Shown here piece after piece: positions 28,693 through 36,775 of a DNA stretch of 64,000 bases. Below the pieces are notes generated by a model. That model did no database searches. It saw only the letters and a list, made by a program, of their open reading frames with translations, and was not told where the DNA came from. Within the stretch, counting starts at the first letter, position 1. Every line of letters starts with the position of its first letter. The position numbers and the translations under genes are program-made. Source of the DNA: an uncultured Rhizobiaceae group bacterium (GTDB lineage: Bacteria; Pseudomonadota; Alphaproteobacteria; Rhizobiales; Rhizobiaceae). The stretch covers positions 297,063 to 361,062 of the forward strand of contig CALGMR010000004.1 in assembly GCA_937958815.1 (NCBI GenBank), written 5' to 3'.

Positions 28693-29742
28693 TCAAGAAC
28701 CCACGCGTTTTGTCAATCGGTTGGCCAATTCAATCGCGCGTTGTTTGTTGATTTTTGACAAGGTTGCAAATCTTCGGTCCATCACGCTGTCTGAAAAACC
28801 GGCGCGGCGGGCAAGAACATGCCACGCCCCTGCGCGAACATCATCGACCTTCGTTCCAACACCAAATGAATACATCCGTGCAAGTCGATTTTGCGCAATG
28901 ACATTACCCTTGGACGCAGCACGGGCAAACCAGAAAAGCGCCTGCTGTTCGCTTTTTTCGCCGCCACGCCCGTTTGCATACCAAATGCCAAGTTCCACCT
29001 GGGCAGAATCGTAACCGTTATTGGCTGATTTCTCCAACCAAAAGCGCGCTTTCTTATCGTCGTTGAATGTCACACCCCGCGCTTCAGCATAAATATTGGA
29101 CATCGCGTATTGCGCATCAGCCAAACCAGATTCAGCGGCTTTTTCATACCAAGGAAGCGCTGCCTTAAAGCCTGACCAAGTGGGGCGTCTGGCAGTTATG
29201 ATTTGAGCAAAATTAAACTGGGCACGTGCATGGCCGCTTTCTGCCGCTTTTCGCAAAAAAGCTTCACCTGCTGTTTTGTCTTCTTTTATAAACTGCCCCC
29301 GCAGCAACAGGTTTCCATAGATGAACTGCGCTTCACGATTTCCAGCATTCGCCGCAAATTCATACCACTCGATGGCCTTCTTGCGATCACGGGCAACTCC
29401 AAACCCGTTCCAATATAATTCGCCAATCAACGTTTGAGCTGCTGGATCGCCAGAGTCAGCCAACGGCAGCGCCAAATTGAGAGCCGTTAAATAGTACCCC
29501 CGTTGATAAGCCCCATAGGCAATATCACCGGGAGCAGCCTTATCTGTTTCAGTTTGCGCAATATCTGAGCCTCGTCCAGCCACAATCGGCCCATCGAGGT
29601 TCGGACCCTCCAGCGGTTTTGTGTATTTTTTGGCGGGCTTTGTTTGGCTGTAAACCGGGGTCGACAAACCTGCATGAAGGCCAAGCGAAAGCATGGCGAG
29701 TGCAGCGAACTTAGTCTTCGAAAATTTCAAATGGCGGAGCAT
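28693..29742 (-). CDS. Exported Sel1-repeat protein
   Basis: About 349 residues. An N-terminal signal peptide (AALAMLSLGLHAGLSTPVYSQ) is followed by roughly six to seven Sel1-like repeats of 36 residues; examples are AQTLIGELYWNGFGVARDRKKAIEWYEFAANAG and the repeated ARAQFNFAQ and AQYAMSNIYAEARG units. Sel1 proteins act as protein-interaction scaffolds, in rhizobia often tied to envelope or exopolysaccharide regulation (ExoR-type). The start at 29742 (MLRHLKFSK) gives a plausible signal peptide and a 32-base overlap with the upstream gene; starts at 29748 and 29802 are possible. Confidence 0.8.
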   Translation of the reverse strand: MLRHLKFSKTKFAALAMLSLGLHAGLSTPVYSQTKPAKKYTKPLEGPNLDGPIVAGRGSDIAQTETDKAAPGDIAYGAYQRGYYLTALNLALPLADSGDPAAQTLIGELYWNGFGVARDRKKAIEWYEFAANAGNREAQFIYGNLLLRGQFIKEDKTAGEAFLRKAAESGHARAQFNFAQIITARRPTWSGFKAALPWYEKAAESGLADAQYAMSNIYAEARGVTFNDDKKARFWLEKSANNGYDSAQVELGIWYANGRGGEKSEQQALFWFARAASKGNVIAQNRLARMYSFGVGTKVDDVRAGAWHVLARRAGFSDSVMDRRFATLSKINKQRAIELANRLTKRVGS

Positions 29743-30427
29743 GTTCATCCAGCAGTCTATTGGCATCACGAATACGCTGTACAATCTCAGATTTGGTTGC
29801 ATACCCTTCTTGGCTCAAGAAAATGGCATTCTCAAGAGCAACAAAATCTGCACCACATTGGGCAACTTCGATCACACTTTCAAGCGCATTCCCACCCAGC
29901 AAAATGCACGGTATCTCGACCATTGCTGACCACCACTTTGCCAAATCAACATTCTTGGGATGAGGTTCAGCGCGAATATCACCGCCGGGTTTGCCAAACA
30001 TCACATAATCTGGCTGCAATTCACCAATGGTGAGTGCATTGTGACGCGATTTAACATTACCAACCCCCACCATCATTTGGGGCGTATATTTTTCAATTGC
30101 ATCACGGACCGCGTCCGGGTCTTGGCCCAATTGCAAACCATCTGCACCAACGCGACCAGCGACCCGCGTTTCATTGGCGACAATAACAGCAATGTTGTTT
30201 TTCTGCGCCGCAGCGACGATCGGTGAAATCAGGGATTGAAACTCAACTTCGTCAAGACCAGCACTGTCGAATATAACGCTTGCAATGTCCCCAGCGGCAA
30301 ACATTTCCTCAGGGTTATCGCTTAAAGCTTGTGCGTTTTGACCTGTCACCACAAGAACCAAACGACAGCGTGACGAGGGATCGACAGGTGCATTCGCCGA
30401 CGGGGATTGTGAAGACTCTTTTGCCAT
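29711..30427 (-). CDS. Thiamine-phosphate-synthase-like protein (ThiE fold, divergent)
   Basis: A 238-residue protein with a TIM-barrel outline of ThiE: CRLVLVV strand, AQKNNIAVIVANE, GADGLQLGQ (compare GADGVHLGQ), GNVKSRHNAL, PDYVMFGKPG, and CILLGGNALESVIEVAQCGADFVALENAIF. The phosphate and ThDP-pyrimidine motif TxTK of true ThiE (after the GxG loop) is not visible, and GKPGGDIRAEPHPKN stands there instead. It may therefore be a paralogue with another role. No other thi gene is adjacent. The ATG at 30427 is chosen over a TTG at 30472. Confidence 0.7.
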   Translation of the reverse strand: MAKESSQSPSANAPVDPSSRCRLVLVVTGQNAQALSDNPEEMFAAGDIASVIFDSAGLDEVEFQSLISPIVAAAQKNNIAVIVANETRVAGRVGADGLQLGQDPDAVRDAIEKYTPQMMVGVGNVKSRHNALTIGELQPDYVMFGKPGGDIRAEPHPKNVDLAKWWSAMVEIPCILLGGNALESVIEVAQCGADFVALENAIFLSQEGYATKSEIVQRIRDANRLLDEHAPPFEIFED

Positions 30428-30560
30428 GAAAACGACATAAGCCTCTGTGGTTACAGACACAAGTGCCCGCAACCAATCGCAGTCATATCAAAATCTTAAA
30501 TTGAACGTCGAAGAAACACAGATCAGCTCAATTCAGAACACGGCTCGCGTGTTTAAGGTG

Positions 30561-30728
30561 TCAATTGCTGTTCAAACGAGCAATTTCGTCCTTCAAGCGC
30601 AGTTTTTCGCGTTTGAGTTCTAAAAACTCGACATCATTGGCAGACGGACTTGCACGCAAACCGGCAAGTTGATCTTCCAAAGATTTGTGCTTTTGATGGA
30701 GTTGTTGGATATGTGCATCTACAGACAT
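30561..30728 (-). CDS. Small YdcH-family (DUF465) protein
   Basis: A 55-residue protein, MSVDAHIQQLHQKHKSLEDQL and so on, ending [16 protein letters not shown]. This is the DUF465/YdcH pattern: two alpha helices forming a hairpin, often in several copies per alphaproteobacterial genome. GAGG lies six bases before the start. It is divergent from a second DUF465 gene whose C-terminus is nearly the same. Function unknown. Confidence 0.88.
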   Translation of the reverse strand: MSVDAHIQQLHQKHKSLEDQLAGLRASPSANDVEFLELKREKLRLKDEIARLNSN

Positions 30729-30859
30729 GAGCGACCTCTTGTTTGTGTTGTCCCACATTGAAAAGGTGTCACAGATTTTCACCTGTGTCGATATGCATTC
30801 CGGCATTGATTTTATCGCTGTTGAACAGTTAGAACCTCGGTTCCACTGAAAGGGAAATT

Positions 30860-31066
30860 ATGGAAGACGACCAGGACAGCGCAGAATTGCGTGTGAAACT
30901 TGCCCAACTGCAGTTGGAACACGACGACTATCATGCCGCGATTGACGCGATGATTGCTCAAAAATGCGACCCGCTGAAAGTTCAGCGTATGAAGAAGAAG
31001 AAGCTGCGCTTGAAAGACGAAATCATAAAACTCTCGTCCCACGTCATTCCGGACATAACAGCATGA
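30860..31066 (+). CDS. Second YdcH-family (DUF465) protein, coupled to purE
   Basis: A 68-residue protein with helix pattern [22 protein letters not shown] and a C-terminal [15 protein letters not shown], which matches the end of the divergent neighbour ([14 protein letters not shown]). The two look like an inverted duplicated pair. Its TGA overlaps purE's ATG (ATGA), so its translation is linked to purE. Function unknown. Confidence 0.88.
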   Translation: MEDDQDSAELRVKLAQLQLEHDDYHAAIDAMIAQKCDPLKVQRMKKKKLRLKDEIIKLSSHVIPDITA

Positions 31067-31563
31067 GCGAATCAAAAATGTCTCAACCTAATGTTGCAAT
31101 AGTGATGGGCAGTCAGTCCGACTGGGTCACAATGAAGAATGCAGCCGACACTTTAGATGCACTTGGCGTTTCACATGCGGCCAAAATTGTGTCTGCTCAT
31201 CGCACACCCGACAGGCTGGTCGATTTTGCGAAATCTGCACGCGACGACGGTTTCAAGGTGATTATTGCGGGCGCTGGCGGCGCAGCGCACTTGCCAGGTA
31301 TGGTGGCTTCTATGACGCCATTGCCTGTATTCGGTGTTCCAGTTCAATCGGCAGCTCTTTCTGGAAATGACAGTCTTTTGTCCATTGTACAAATGCCTGC
31401 TGGCATTCCCGTCGGCACATTGGCAATTGGCAAAGCTGGCGCGGTAAATGCAGCGCTTTTGGCAACGGCAGTTTTGGCGCTGAACAACGATGAACTTGCA
31501 CAAAAGCTTGATGATTGGCGCGCAAACCAGAGCGATTCTGTTGCTGATGAGCCTCATGACTAA
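31063..31563 (+). CDS. purE: N5-carboxyaminoimidazole ribonucleotide mutase
   Basis: A 166-residue class I Pur[26 protein letters not shown] near the start, [17 protein letters not shown] with the catalytic His, [17 protein letters not shown], and [19 protein letters not shown]. It moves the carboxylate from N5-CAIR to C4 to give CAIR in de novo purine synthesis. The start [11 protein letters not shown] at 31063 overlaps the DUF465 gene. PurK follows directly, giving the two-step PurK-PurE route. Confidence 0.96.
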   Translation: MSESKMSQPNVAIVMGSQSDWVTMKNAADTLDALGVSHAAKIVSAHRTPDRLVDFAKSARDDGFKVIIAGAGGAAHLPGMVASMTPLPVFGVPVQSAALSGNDSLLSIVQMPAGIPVGTLAIGKAGAVNAALLATAVLALNNDELAQKLDDWRANQSDSVADEPHD

Positions 31564-32641
31564 ACCAACCCCACTTCCCGTTAATTCTACGATTGGCATT
31601 CTTGGCGGCGGCCAGCTTGCACGCATGATGGGAAGTGCAGCCGCAAAACTGGGTTTTAGAACTGTGTTTTTAGAACCAGGAAAAGACGCACCCGCAGTCC
31701 AGACCTGCAACGCCCAAATCATCGCGGAATATGACGATGAAACCGCGTTGCACGAACTGGCACGCCAGTGCGACGTAATCACTTACGAGTTCGAAAACGT
31801 TCCTGCGTCTGCCGCTCAATTCATCACTGCTAACAACACGCTTTATCCACCAGCCAGAGCATTGGAAGTTTCCCAAGACAGGCTCTTGGAAAAGACTTTC
31901 CTGCAAGAACACAACATTGAAGTGGCTCCTTTTAAAAGCATCGAAACGGCGCACGATCTTGTTAGTGCGCTAGAGACACTCGAAGGTGGAGTGCTGAAAA
32001 CCCGACGTTTCGGCTATGATGGCAAGGGACAAAGGGTTTTCCAAAACAGCAAATGTGATGATCCTGAAGGCGTTATTTCGGAAATGGGTGGTGGCCCATT
32101 TGTGCTTGAAAAACTCATCGGCTTCAAAAGCGAATTCTCGATAATCGCTGCGCGCAATATTGCAGGAGAAATCATTGCATTTGACCCTGCCACCAACATT
32201 CATGAGAACGGGATTTTGCGTCAGTCTACAGTCCCGGCTTCGCTCGACCAAAACACTGCCAGCCGCGCGAAACAGGTTGCCAAGACTGTTTTGGAAGCGC
32301 TTGATTACGTCGGCGTTATTGGCATTGAGTTTTTTGAAACGGACGAAGGCCTTTTGGTCAATGAGTTTGCCCCACGTGTTCATAATTCAGGTCACTGGAC
32401 AGAAGAAACATGCGCGATTTCACAGTTCGAGCAACACATTCGTGCCATCACAGGCCTGCCACTGGGTTCGGTAGAACGTCACCACGATTGTAAAATGGGA
32501 AATTTGCTGGGTGATGAAGCTGAAAACATTTCGCAGCTGCTTCAAAACCCGAATACGAGCGTAACTTTATACGGAAAATTACAATCCCGCGAAGGCCGAA
32601 AAATGGGACATTTCACGGAACTTTTCGATCTCAGCAAATAG
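31556..32641 (+). CDS. purK: N5-carboxyaminoimidazole ribonucleotide synthase
   Basis: About 361 residues with an ATP-grasp fold: [20 protein letters not shown] at the N-terminus, then [40 protein letters not shown], and [14 protein letters not shown], all PurK landmarks. It makes N5-CAIR from AIR, ATP and bicarbonate. The start is at 31556 (ATG with an 8-base overlap with purE) or 31547; neither has a clear ribosome site and translation is probably coupled. Confidence 0.93.
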   Translation: MTKPTPLPVNSTIGILGGGQLARMMGSAAAKLGFRTVFLEPGKDAPAVQTCNAQIIAEYDDETALHELARQCDVITYEFENVPASAAQFITANNTLYPPARALEVSQDRLLEKTFLQEHNIEVAPFKSIETAHDLVSALETLEGGVLKTRRFGYDGKGQRVFQNSKCDDPEGVISEMGGGPFVLEKLIGFKSEFSIIAARNIAGEIIAFDPATNIHENGILRQSTVPASLDQNTASRAKQVAKTVLEALDYVGVIGIEFFETDEGLLVNEFAPRVHNSGHWTEETCAISQFEQHIRAITGLPLGSVERHHDCKMGNLLGDEAENISQLLQNPNTSVTLYGKLQSREGRKMGHFTELFDLSK

Positions 32642-32818
32642 CCTCAAATTCTGGCTGAAACGGCACTTTGGGCTGGACAACACACCCTCCATTTGCTACC
32701 AGCAGCCCACGATTGGCCTTGAGAAGGGTCAAATTGAAGGTTGAACGCCGTGCAACGGTTCCTTTTGGATAGACCTCTCTTCGCAAATTGATACAAACAA
32801 ATTGAAACGGAAAAGCCC

Positions 32819-33043
32819 GTGCAAGTCGTCGTACGTGACAACAATGTTGAACAAGCCCTCCGCGCTCTGAAAAAGAAACTTCAGCGTGAAGGCGTATTCC
32901 GCGAAATGAAACTGCGGAACTTTCATGAAAAGCCATCTGAAAAGCGCGCTCGCGAAAAAGCTGAAGCTGTTCGTCGTTCACGCAAATTGGCCCGCAAGCG
33001 CGCACAACGCGAAGGCTTGATCCCAGGCAAAGCACCTCGCTAA
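32819..33043 (+). CDS. rpsU: 30S ribosomal protein S21
   Basis: A 74-residue basic protein. It begins with a GTG codon (GTG CAA GTC GTC), giving [31 protein letters not shown] after initiation, then the S21 pattern [17 protein letters not shown]. No ATG start is available in frame nearby. The upstream GGAAAAG is a moderate ribosome site. Length and basic C-terminus match alphaproteobacterial S21. A strong terminator follows, so it is a separate small unit. Confidence 0.93.
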   Translation: MQVVVRDNNVEQALRALKKKLQREGVFREMKLRNFHEKPSEKRAREKAEAVRRSRKLARKRAQREGLIPGKAPR

Positions 33044-33094
33044 TTGCCTGAGACTCGCAACGAATTCGTTGTCAGTTGATTAAATTTGGAAGTC

Positions 33095-33128
33095 AGGGTG
33101 ATCAGCGTTCGCGGGTTGCCCTTTTTTT
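33095..33128 (+). terminator. Rho-independent terminator after rpsU
   Basis: AGGGTGATCAGC (33095-33106), tetraloop GTTC, then GCGGGTTGCCCT (33111-33122) pair over almost the whole length with one mismatch and a few G-T pairs, followed by seven Ts. A good terminator for rpsU. Confidence 0.85.
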
Positions 33129-33208
33129 CGTTAAAGTTAGTGTTTACCGCAATGTAATCGCATTTGGATGCAAGCTTGAGCACACGTGAATACTAGGCTG
33201 GAACTGAT

Positions 33209-34036
33209 ATGCTACCTCACTTCCCAATGTTGAAAACGACAACCGGTGCAGGCTTGCTCGCACTTAGCCTTGTGGTGTCAGGTTGCGTCGCTGGCAGCCC
33301 AACGGCTGGGTTGACGATTGAGAAAGACCAAGGGTCAAGCGAGAATATTAGCTCTTTGACACGTGTGGTAAATGCAAACCCGCGCGATCCCACGGGCTAC
33401 AATATTCGTGGCAGTGCTTATGGCCGATCAGGTCAATTCTCTTCTGCGCTTAATGACTTCAACACAGCCATTTCTTTGAACAGAAGATATCACCAGGCTT
33501 ACGCAAACAGAGGTTTGATTTACCGCCAAACGGGCAATCTCAATCAGGCATTGAAGGATTACAATTCAGCCCTTCAAATCAACCCGCAATATGCCGAAGC
33601 CTATATCGGTCGCGGTGACGTCTATCGCGAGGGCAAGCGCCTAAGGTCAGCTGTCGACGACTACGGCCAAGCCATTCAATTGGGCACAACAGATCCGCGC
33701 GCCTATCACAATCGCGGGCTATTGTACCAACAAAACCGAAATCACAGCCAAGCCATTGAAGACTTCTCAAAAGCAATTGCCTTGGCCGACCAACAACCTG
33801 AACCTTATAACGCTCGCGGCTTATCCTACTTGGCCACGAACAGCGAACAAAACGCGCTTGATGATTTCAACACCGCACTGAAATTGAATTCAAGATACGC
33901 TGAAGCGTGGACAAACCAAGGTTTGGTATATGAGCTGCGCGGACAGAAAAAACGTGCTTTCAAGTCGTTTGCACGCGCACTTGCTCTCAATGCGAATTAC
34001 ACGCCGGCGCGTGAAGGCATGAGCAGAACGCGCTGA
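33209..34036 (+). CDS. TPR-repeat lipoprotein
   Basis: A 275-residue protein. The N-terminus has a lipoprotein signal ending LVVSGC. About six TPR units follow (for example AYANRGLIYRQTGNLNQALKDYNSALQIN and AYHNRGLLYQQNRNHSQAIEDFSKAI), giving an outer-membrane-attached interaction scaffold, like NlpI-class proteins, which regulate peptidoglycan enzymes. This comparison is by domain pattern only. It stands alone after the rpsU terminator. A later ATG at 33227 would also keep the signal peptide. Confidence 0.85.
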   Translation: MLPHFPMLKTTTGAGLLALSLVVSGCVAGSPTAGLTIEKDQGSSENISSLTRVVNANPRDPTGYNIRGSAYGRSGQFSSALNDFNTAISLNRRYHQAYANRGLIYRQTGNLNQALKDYNSALQINPQYAEAYIGRGDVYREGKRLRSAVDDYGQAIQLGTTDPRAYHNRGLLYQQNRNHSQAIEDFSKAIALADQQPEPYNARGLSYLATNSEQNALDDFNTALKLNSRYAEAWTNQGLVYELRGQKKRAFKSFARALALNANYTPAREGMSRTR

Positions 34037-34093
34037 TCGCCAGCGCGCCCAAAACATCAAATTTGCTGATGAGAAGTAAGCTGCAGAAACTAT

Positions 34094-34318
34094 CTACGCA
34101 GCAATTTTGGCTACAATCATCAAGACGATAAACGCGATGACACCGCCAATAAACCCGCCACCCATGAAGAAACCAACAGCCATTGCCACCAAAAGAGCGA
34201 TGTTGAACAACACACCCCATTTCGTCAGCAAAAGAAACATAGAATATGTTTCCTCGTGCTGCGGATAATCCATCGGTGCACCTTGTTCGTGGTTCACGTC
34301 GTATGTTTGGTCAGCCAT
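34094..34318 (-). CDS. aa3-type cytochrome c oxidase small subunit IV-like protein
   Basis: A 74-residue protein: a short soluble start with APMDYPQHEETYSMF followed by two hydrophobic helices (LLLTKWGVLFNIALLVAMAVGFFMGGG and GGVIAFIVLMIVAKIAA). The motif MDYPxHExTY followed by KWG is characteristic of the small alphaproteobacterial aa3-oxidase subunit IV. The main oxidase genes are not in the window, which is usual for this subunit. Confidence 0.85.
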   Translation of the reverse strand: MADQTYDVNHEQGAPMDYPQHEETYSMFLLLTKWGVLFNIALLVAMAVGFFMGGGFIGGVIAFIVLMIVAKIAA

Positions 34319-34410
34319 ATCAACAAGCTCTTTTCTCGGCTCGGAAAATCAGTTTCCAGTAAGGATTACACCAGACACCAAACAGTTGGCAAGACATTGA
34401 AAGCTCAATG

Positions 34411-34872
34411 CTATGCCTTGCTGCTCACTTTCTTGAAGAACAGCGGCGTGCCATTTTTCAAAGTGCAATTCATTCGTGATGAACTCAACAAACGGCAATT
34501 GGCACTGTTTGGCCCACTTGCTGCACCCACGAAATTTAAGCTGATGTTCGAAATGGACGGAGCGCGATAAGTGCCCTTCGCAAGCAGTTCGTCCGCGCTC
34601 GTGCGTTGACGATCGTAGGAAACAAACTGGCCCTTAACGAAAGCTGCACGATACCCCAGCTCTTTTCCCGCTTGGTCAATCGGCTGCCATGTCCCACTGA
34701 TGTCACCCACTGAAGCCACTTGAGGAGCAGGTGTTTCAACCGGTTTTGGCGCCTCTGCTGGTGTCAATTGTTGAGTGGGCGCTGCAACATTGCTGTTTTG
34801 CGTTGAGGTGCAAGCTGTTAGCGCCAACGCACCAGCCACGAAAATTCCAGATCTCAAAAGAGTACGCATCAT
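34411..34872 (-). CDS. Omp10-like outer-membrane lipoprotein
   Basis: About 153 residues. The start at 34872 (MMRTLLRSGIF) gives a lipoprotein signal ending ALTACT. The C-terminus, with LLAKGTYRAPS, ISLNFVGAASGPNSANCRLLSSSRMNC and GTPLFFKK, follows the pattern of Brucella Omp10 (LAEGNY, VNCALVS, LNCTSSAGSRFSL). Two Cys in that part could form a disulfide. It would be an outer-membrane lipoprotein; function is unknown even in Brucella. A longer N-terminus from 34941 lacks a signal peptide and is not chosen. Confidence 0.75.
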   Translation of the reverse strand: MMRTLLRSGIFVAGALALTACTSTQNSNVAAPTQQLTPAEAPKPVETPAPQVASVGDISGTWQPIDQAGKELGYRAAFVKGQFVSYDRQRTSADELLAKGTYRAPSISNISLNFVGAASGPNSANCRLLSSSRMNCTLKNGTPLFFKKVSSKA

Positions 34873-35070
34873 TTTCTCAAACTTATCTTTGTTGGTCAGG
34901 ACACGAAACGCCCCAACGATTGGTGACCATATATTACGCAACGTCAGTTTTTACAAGCTTCGCTTCGTAGTTCTGTTTACGGTTTCTTAAGTGCGCCTGT
35001 TAAAACGCGCTTCAAGAAATTGTGCCATTTTGAGAAACACTGTGAAGCAAATTCTTTGAACAGAGCTTAT
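34873..35070. other. Divergent intergenic region
   Basis: 198 bases between the Omp10-like lipoprotein and the sigma-54 response regulator genes, both reading outward. Presumably holds two promoters. I see no convincing sigma-54 site (GG-N10-GC) or palindrome. Confidence 0.4.
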
Positions 35071-36546
35071 ATGCCCAAAACGATTCTCATTGTTGACGAC
35101 GACCCTGTGCAACGCAGGCTACTTGAAAACGCCATTACCAAAATGGGGTTTGAAGTGGAAGTCGCCATCGATGGTTTATCTGCCTTGTCCAAAATTAAAG
35201 CAGATTTAAGGCGCAGATATGCTTTGATCGTGCTTGATCTCATGATGCCCGAGCTGGACGGTATGGGAGTCCTCAAAGAGCTAAAACAGATCGATCATCA
35301 CTACCCAATCATCGTTCAAACCGCACAAGGTGGAATTGAAACCGTCGTCAACGCAATTCGCGCCGGGGCCATAGATTTTTGCGTCAAACCCGTTTCATTT
35401 GAACGCCTGAAAGTTTCCATCGACAATGCTTTGCAAATTGATGCGATGAAAGACGTTGTTCAAAAAGTAAAAAAGACAACTGCTGGCCAATTCACATTTG
35501 ACGACCTCATTGCACAAAGTTCAGCAATGGCTCCAATCCTGAAAATGGGCCGTCGTGCAGCGGTTTCAAATATTCCTGTTTTGTTAGAGGGTGAATCTGG
35601 TGTCGGCAAAGAGGTGATTGCGCGTGCCATTCAAGGCAGCAGCGATCGTGCTTCAAAACCGTTTGTTATCGTCAACTGTGGTGCCATTCCAGAAAACCTC
35701 GTTGAAAGCATCTTGTTTGGCCACGAAAAAGGGGCATTTACGGGTGCAGCCGAAAAACATGTTGGTAAATTCAAAGAGGCCGATGGCGGCACACTGTTTC
35801 TCGATGAGGTCGGGGAGCTCTCCCTGGACATCCAGGTCAAACTTCTGCGCGCCATTCAAGAGGGCGAGGTTGACCCCATCGGGTCAAAGCACCCTGTAAA
35901 AACAGATTTTCGCCTCATCTCAGCAACCAATCGCGATATGGCTGACCTTGTGAAATCCGGACAATTCCGCGAAGACCTTTTTTATCGATTGAATGTCTTT
36001 CCCATCACGTTGCCACCTTTGAGGGAGCGCAACTCAGACATTTCTGAACTTGTGCGCCATTTCACGACCAAGTTTTGTCTTGAGGAAGGCCGTCAGTCGA
36101 TCAAAGGCATCCATTTCGATGCTCTTACAATGTTGGAAAGCTTTGAGTGGCCAGGAAACATCCGACAGCTGGAAAATACTGTTTTTCGGGCAGTTATTTT
36201 GTGTGAAGGCGATGAACTCACTGTCGAAGACTTCCCTCAAATTGCAGCACGTGTCCCAACATTGACGACAAATAGCGAGCCCAGCTCATTGGTTTCATTT
36301 GCCGACGAAACTCCTGCGGTGAATCCACGCAGTTCTGACGATCTTCATTTCGTCCATGGAAACGGCACTCTGAAATCTCTTGAAGACTTGGAAGCAGAGG
36401 CGATCCAATTTGCGCTCGAACACCATGCTTATCGTATGACTGATGTTGCTAAGAGCTTGAAAATTGGGCGCTCTACGCTTTACCGCAAACTTCGCGAGTA
36501 CAAGATTGACCATTCTGGCGACATCCAGTCGCCCGACGCGGCATAA
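35071..36546 (+). CDS. NtrC-type sigma-54-dependent response regulator
   Basis: A 491-residue transcription factor. The receiver domain has acidic residues DDDP near 9-12 and phosphoacceptor Asp56 (LDLMMP). The AAA+ domain has Walker A GESGVGKE (174-181) and the sigma-54-contacting GAFTGA (221-226). The C-terminus is a Fis-type helix-turn-helix (MTDVAKSLKIGRSTLYRKLREYKI). No sensor kinase is next to it, so its signal is unknown. It starts at 35071 (MPKTILIVDD); the upstream in-frame extension has no homologous part. Confidence 0.93.
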   Translation: MPKTILIVDDDPVQRRLLENAITKMGFEVEVAIDGLSALSKIKADLRRRYALIVLDLMMPELDGMGVLKELKQIDHHYPIIVQTAQGGIETVVNAIRAGAIDFCVKPVSFERLKVSIDNALQIDAMKDVVQKVKKTTAGQFTFDDLIAQSSAMAPILKMGRRAAVSNIPVLLEGESGVGKEVIARAIQGSSDRASKPFVIVNCGAIPENLVESILFGHEKGAFTGAAEKHVGKFKEADGGTLFLDEVGELSLDIQVKLLRAIQEGEVDPIGSKHPVKTDFRLISATNRDMADLVKSGQFREDLFYRLNVFPITLPPLRERNSDISELVRHFTTKFCLEEGRQSIKGIHFDALTMLESFEWPGNIRQLENTVFRAVILCEGDELTVEDFPQIAARVPTLTTNSEPSSLVSFADETPAVNPRSSDDLHFVHGNGTLKSLEDLEAEAIQFALEHHAYRMTDVAKSLKIGRSTLYRKLREYKIDHSGDIQSPDAA

Positions 36547-36775
36547 GCTCTCCACTTAATTTTTCGGTTACACACAGGCTTATTTCGCCTGTTGTCAGCG
36601 TTTGAAAATTCAAAAGAAACGCTATATTAACTATAGCAAGACCACTATCGCGAGCGCCATGAATTGACCACACTGTTGATGGATATTCTGCGAGCGTAAG
36701 TCGTTGAGGTCTGGCACACGTGCCAAGTCGCGCAATATCGGCTTTCATGTAAAAGCAAGGTGAGCTTACCTCATT
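36547..36775. other. Intergenic region, no gene seen
   Basis: 229 bases between the response regulator and the M15-like peptidase gene. Only short, weakly AT-rich segments are visible; no clear hairpin or ORF. Presumably contains the peptidase promoter. Confidence 0.4.

Noticed and set aside
30428..30560. TPP riboswitch near the thiE-like gene
   Set aside because: No CUGAGA or ACCUGA-like elements are visible on the gene's leader strand.
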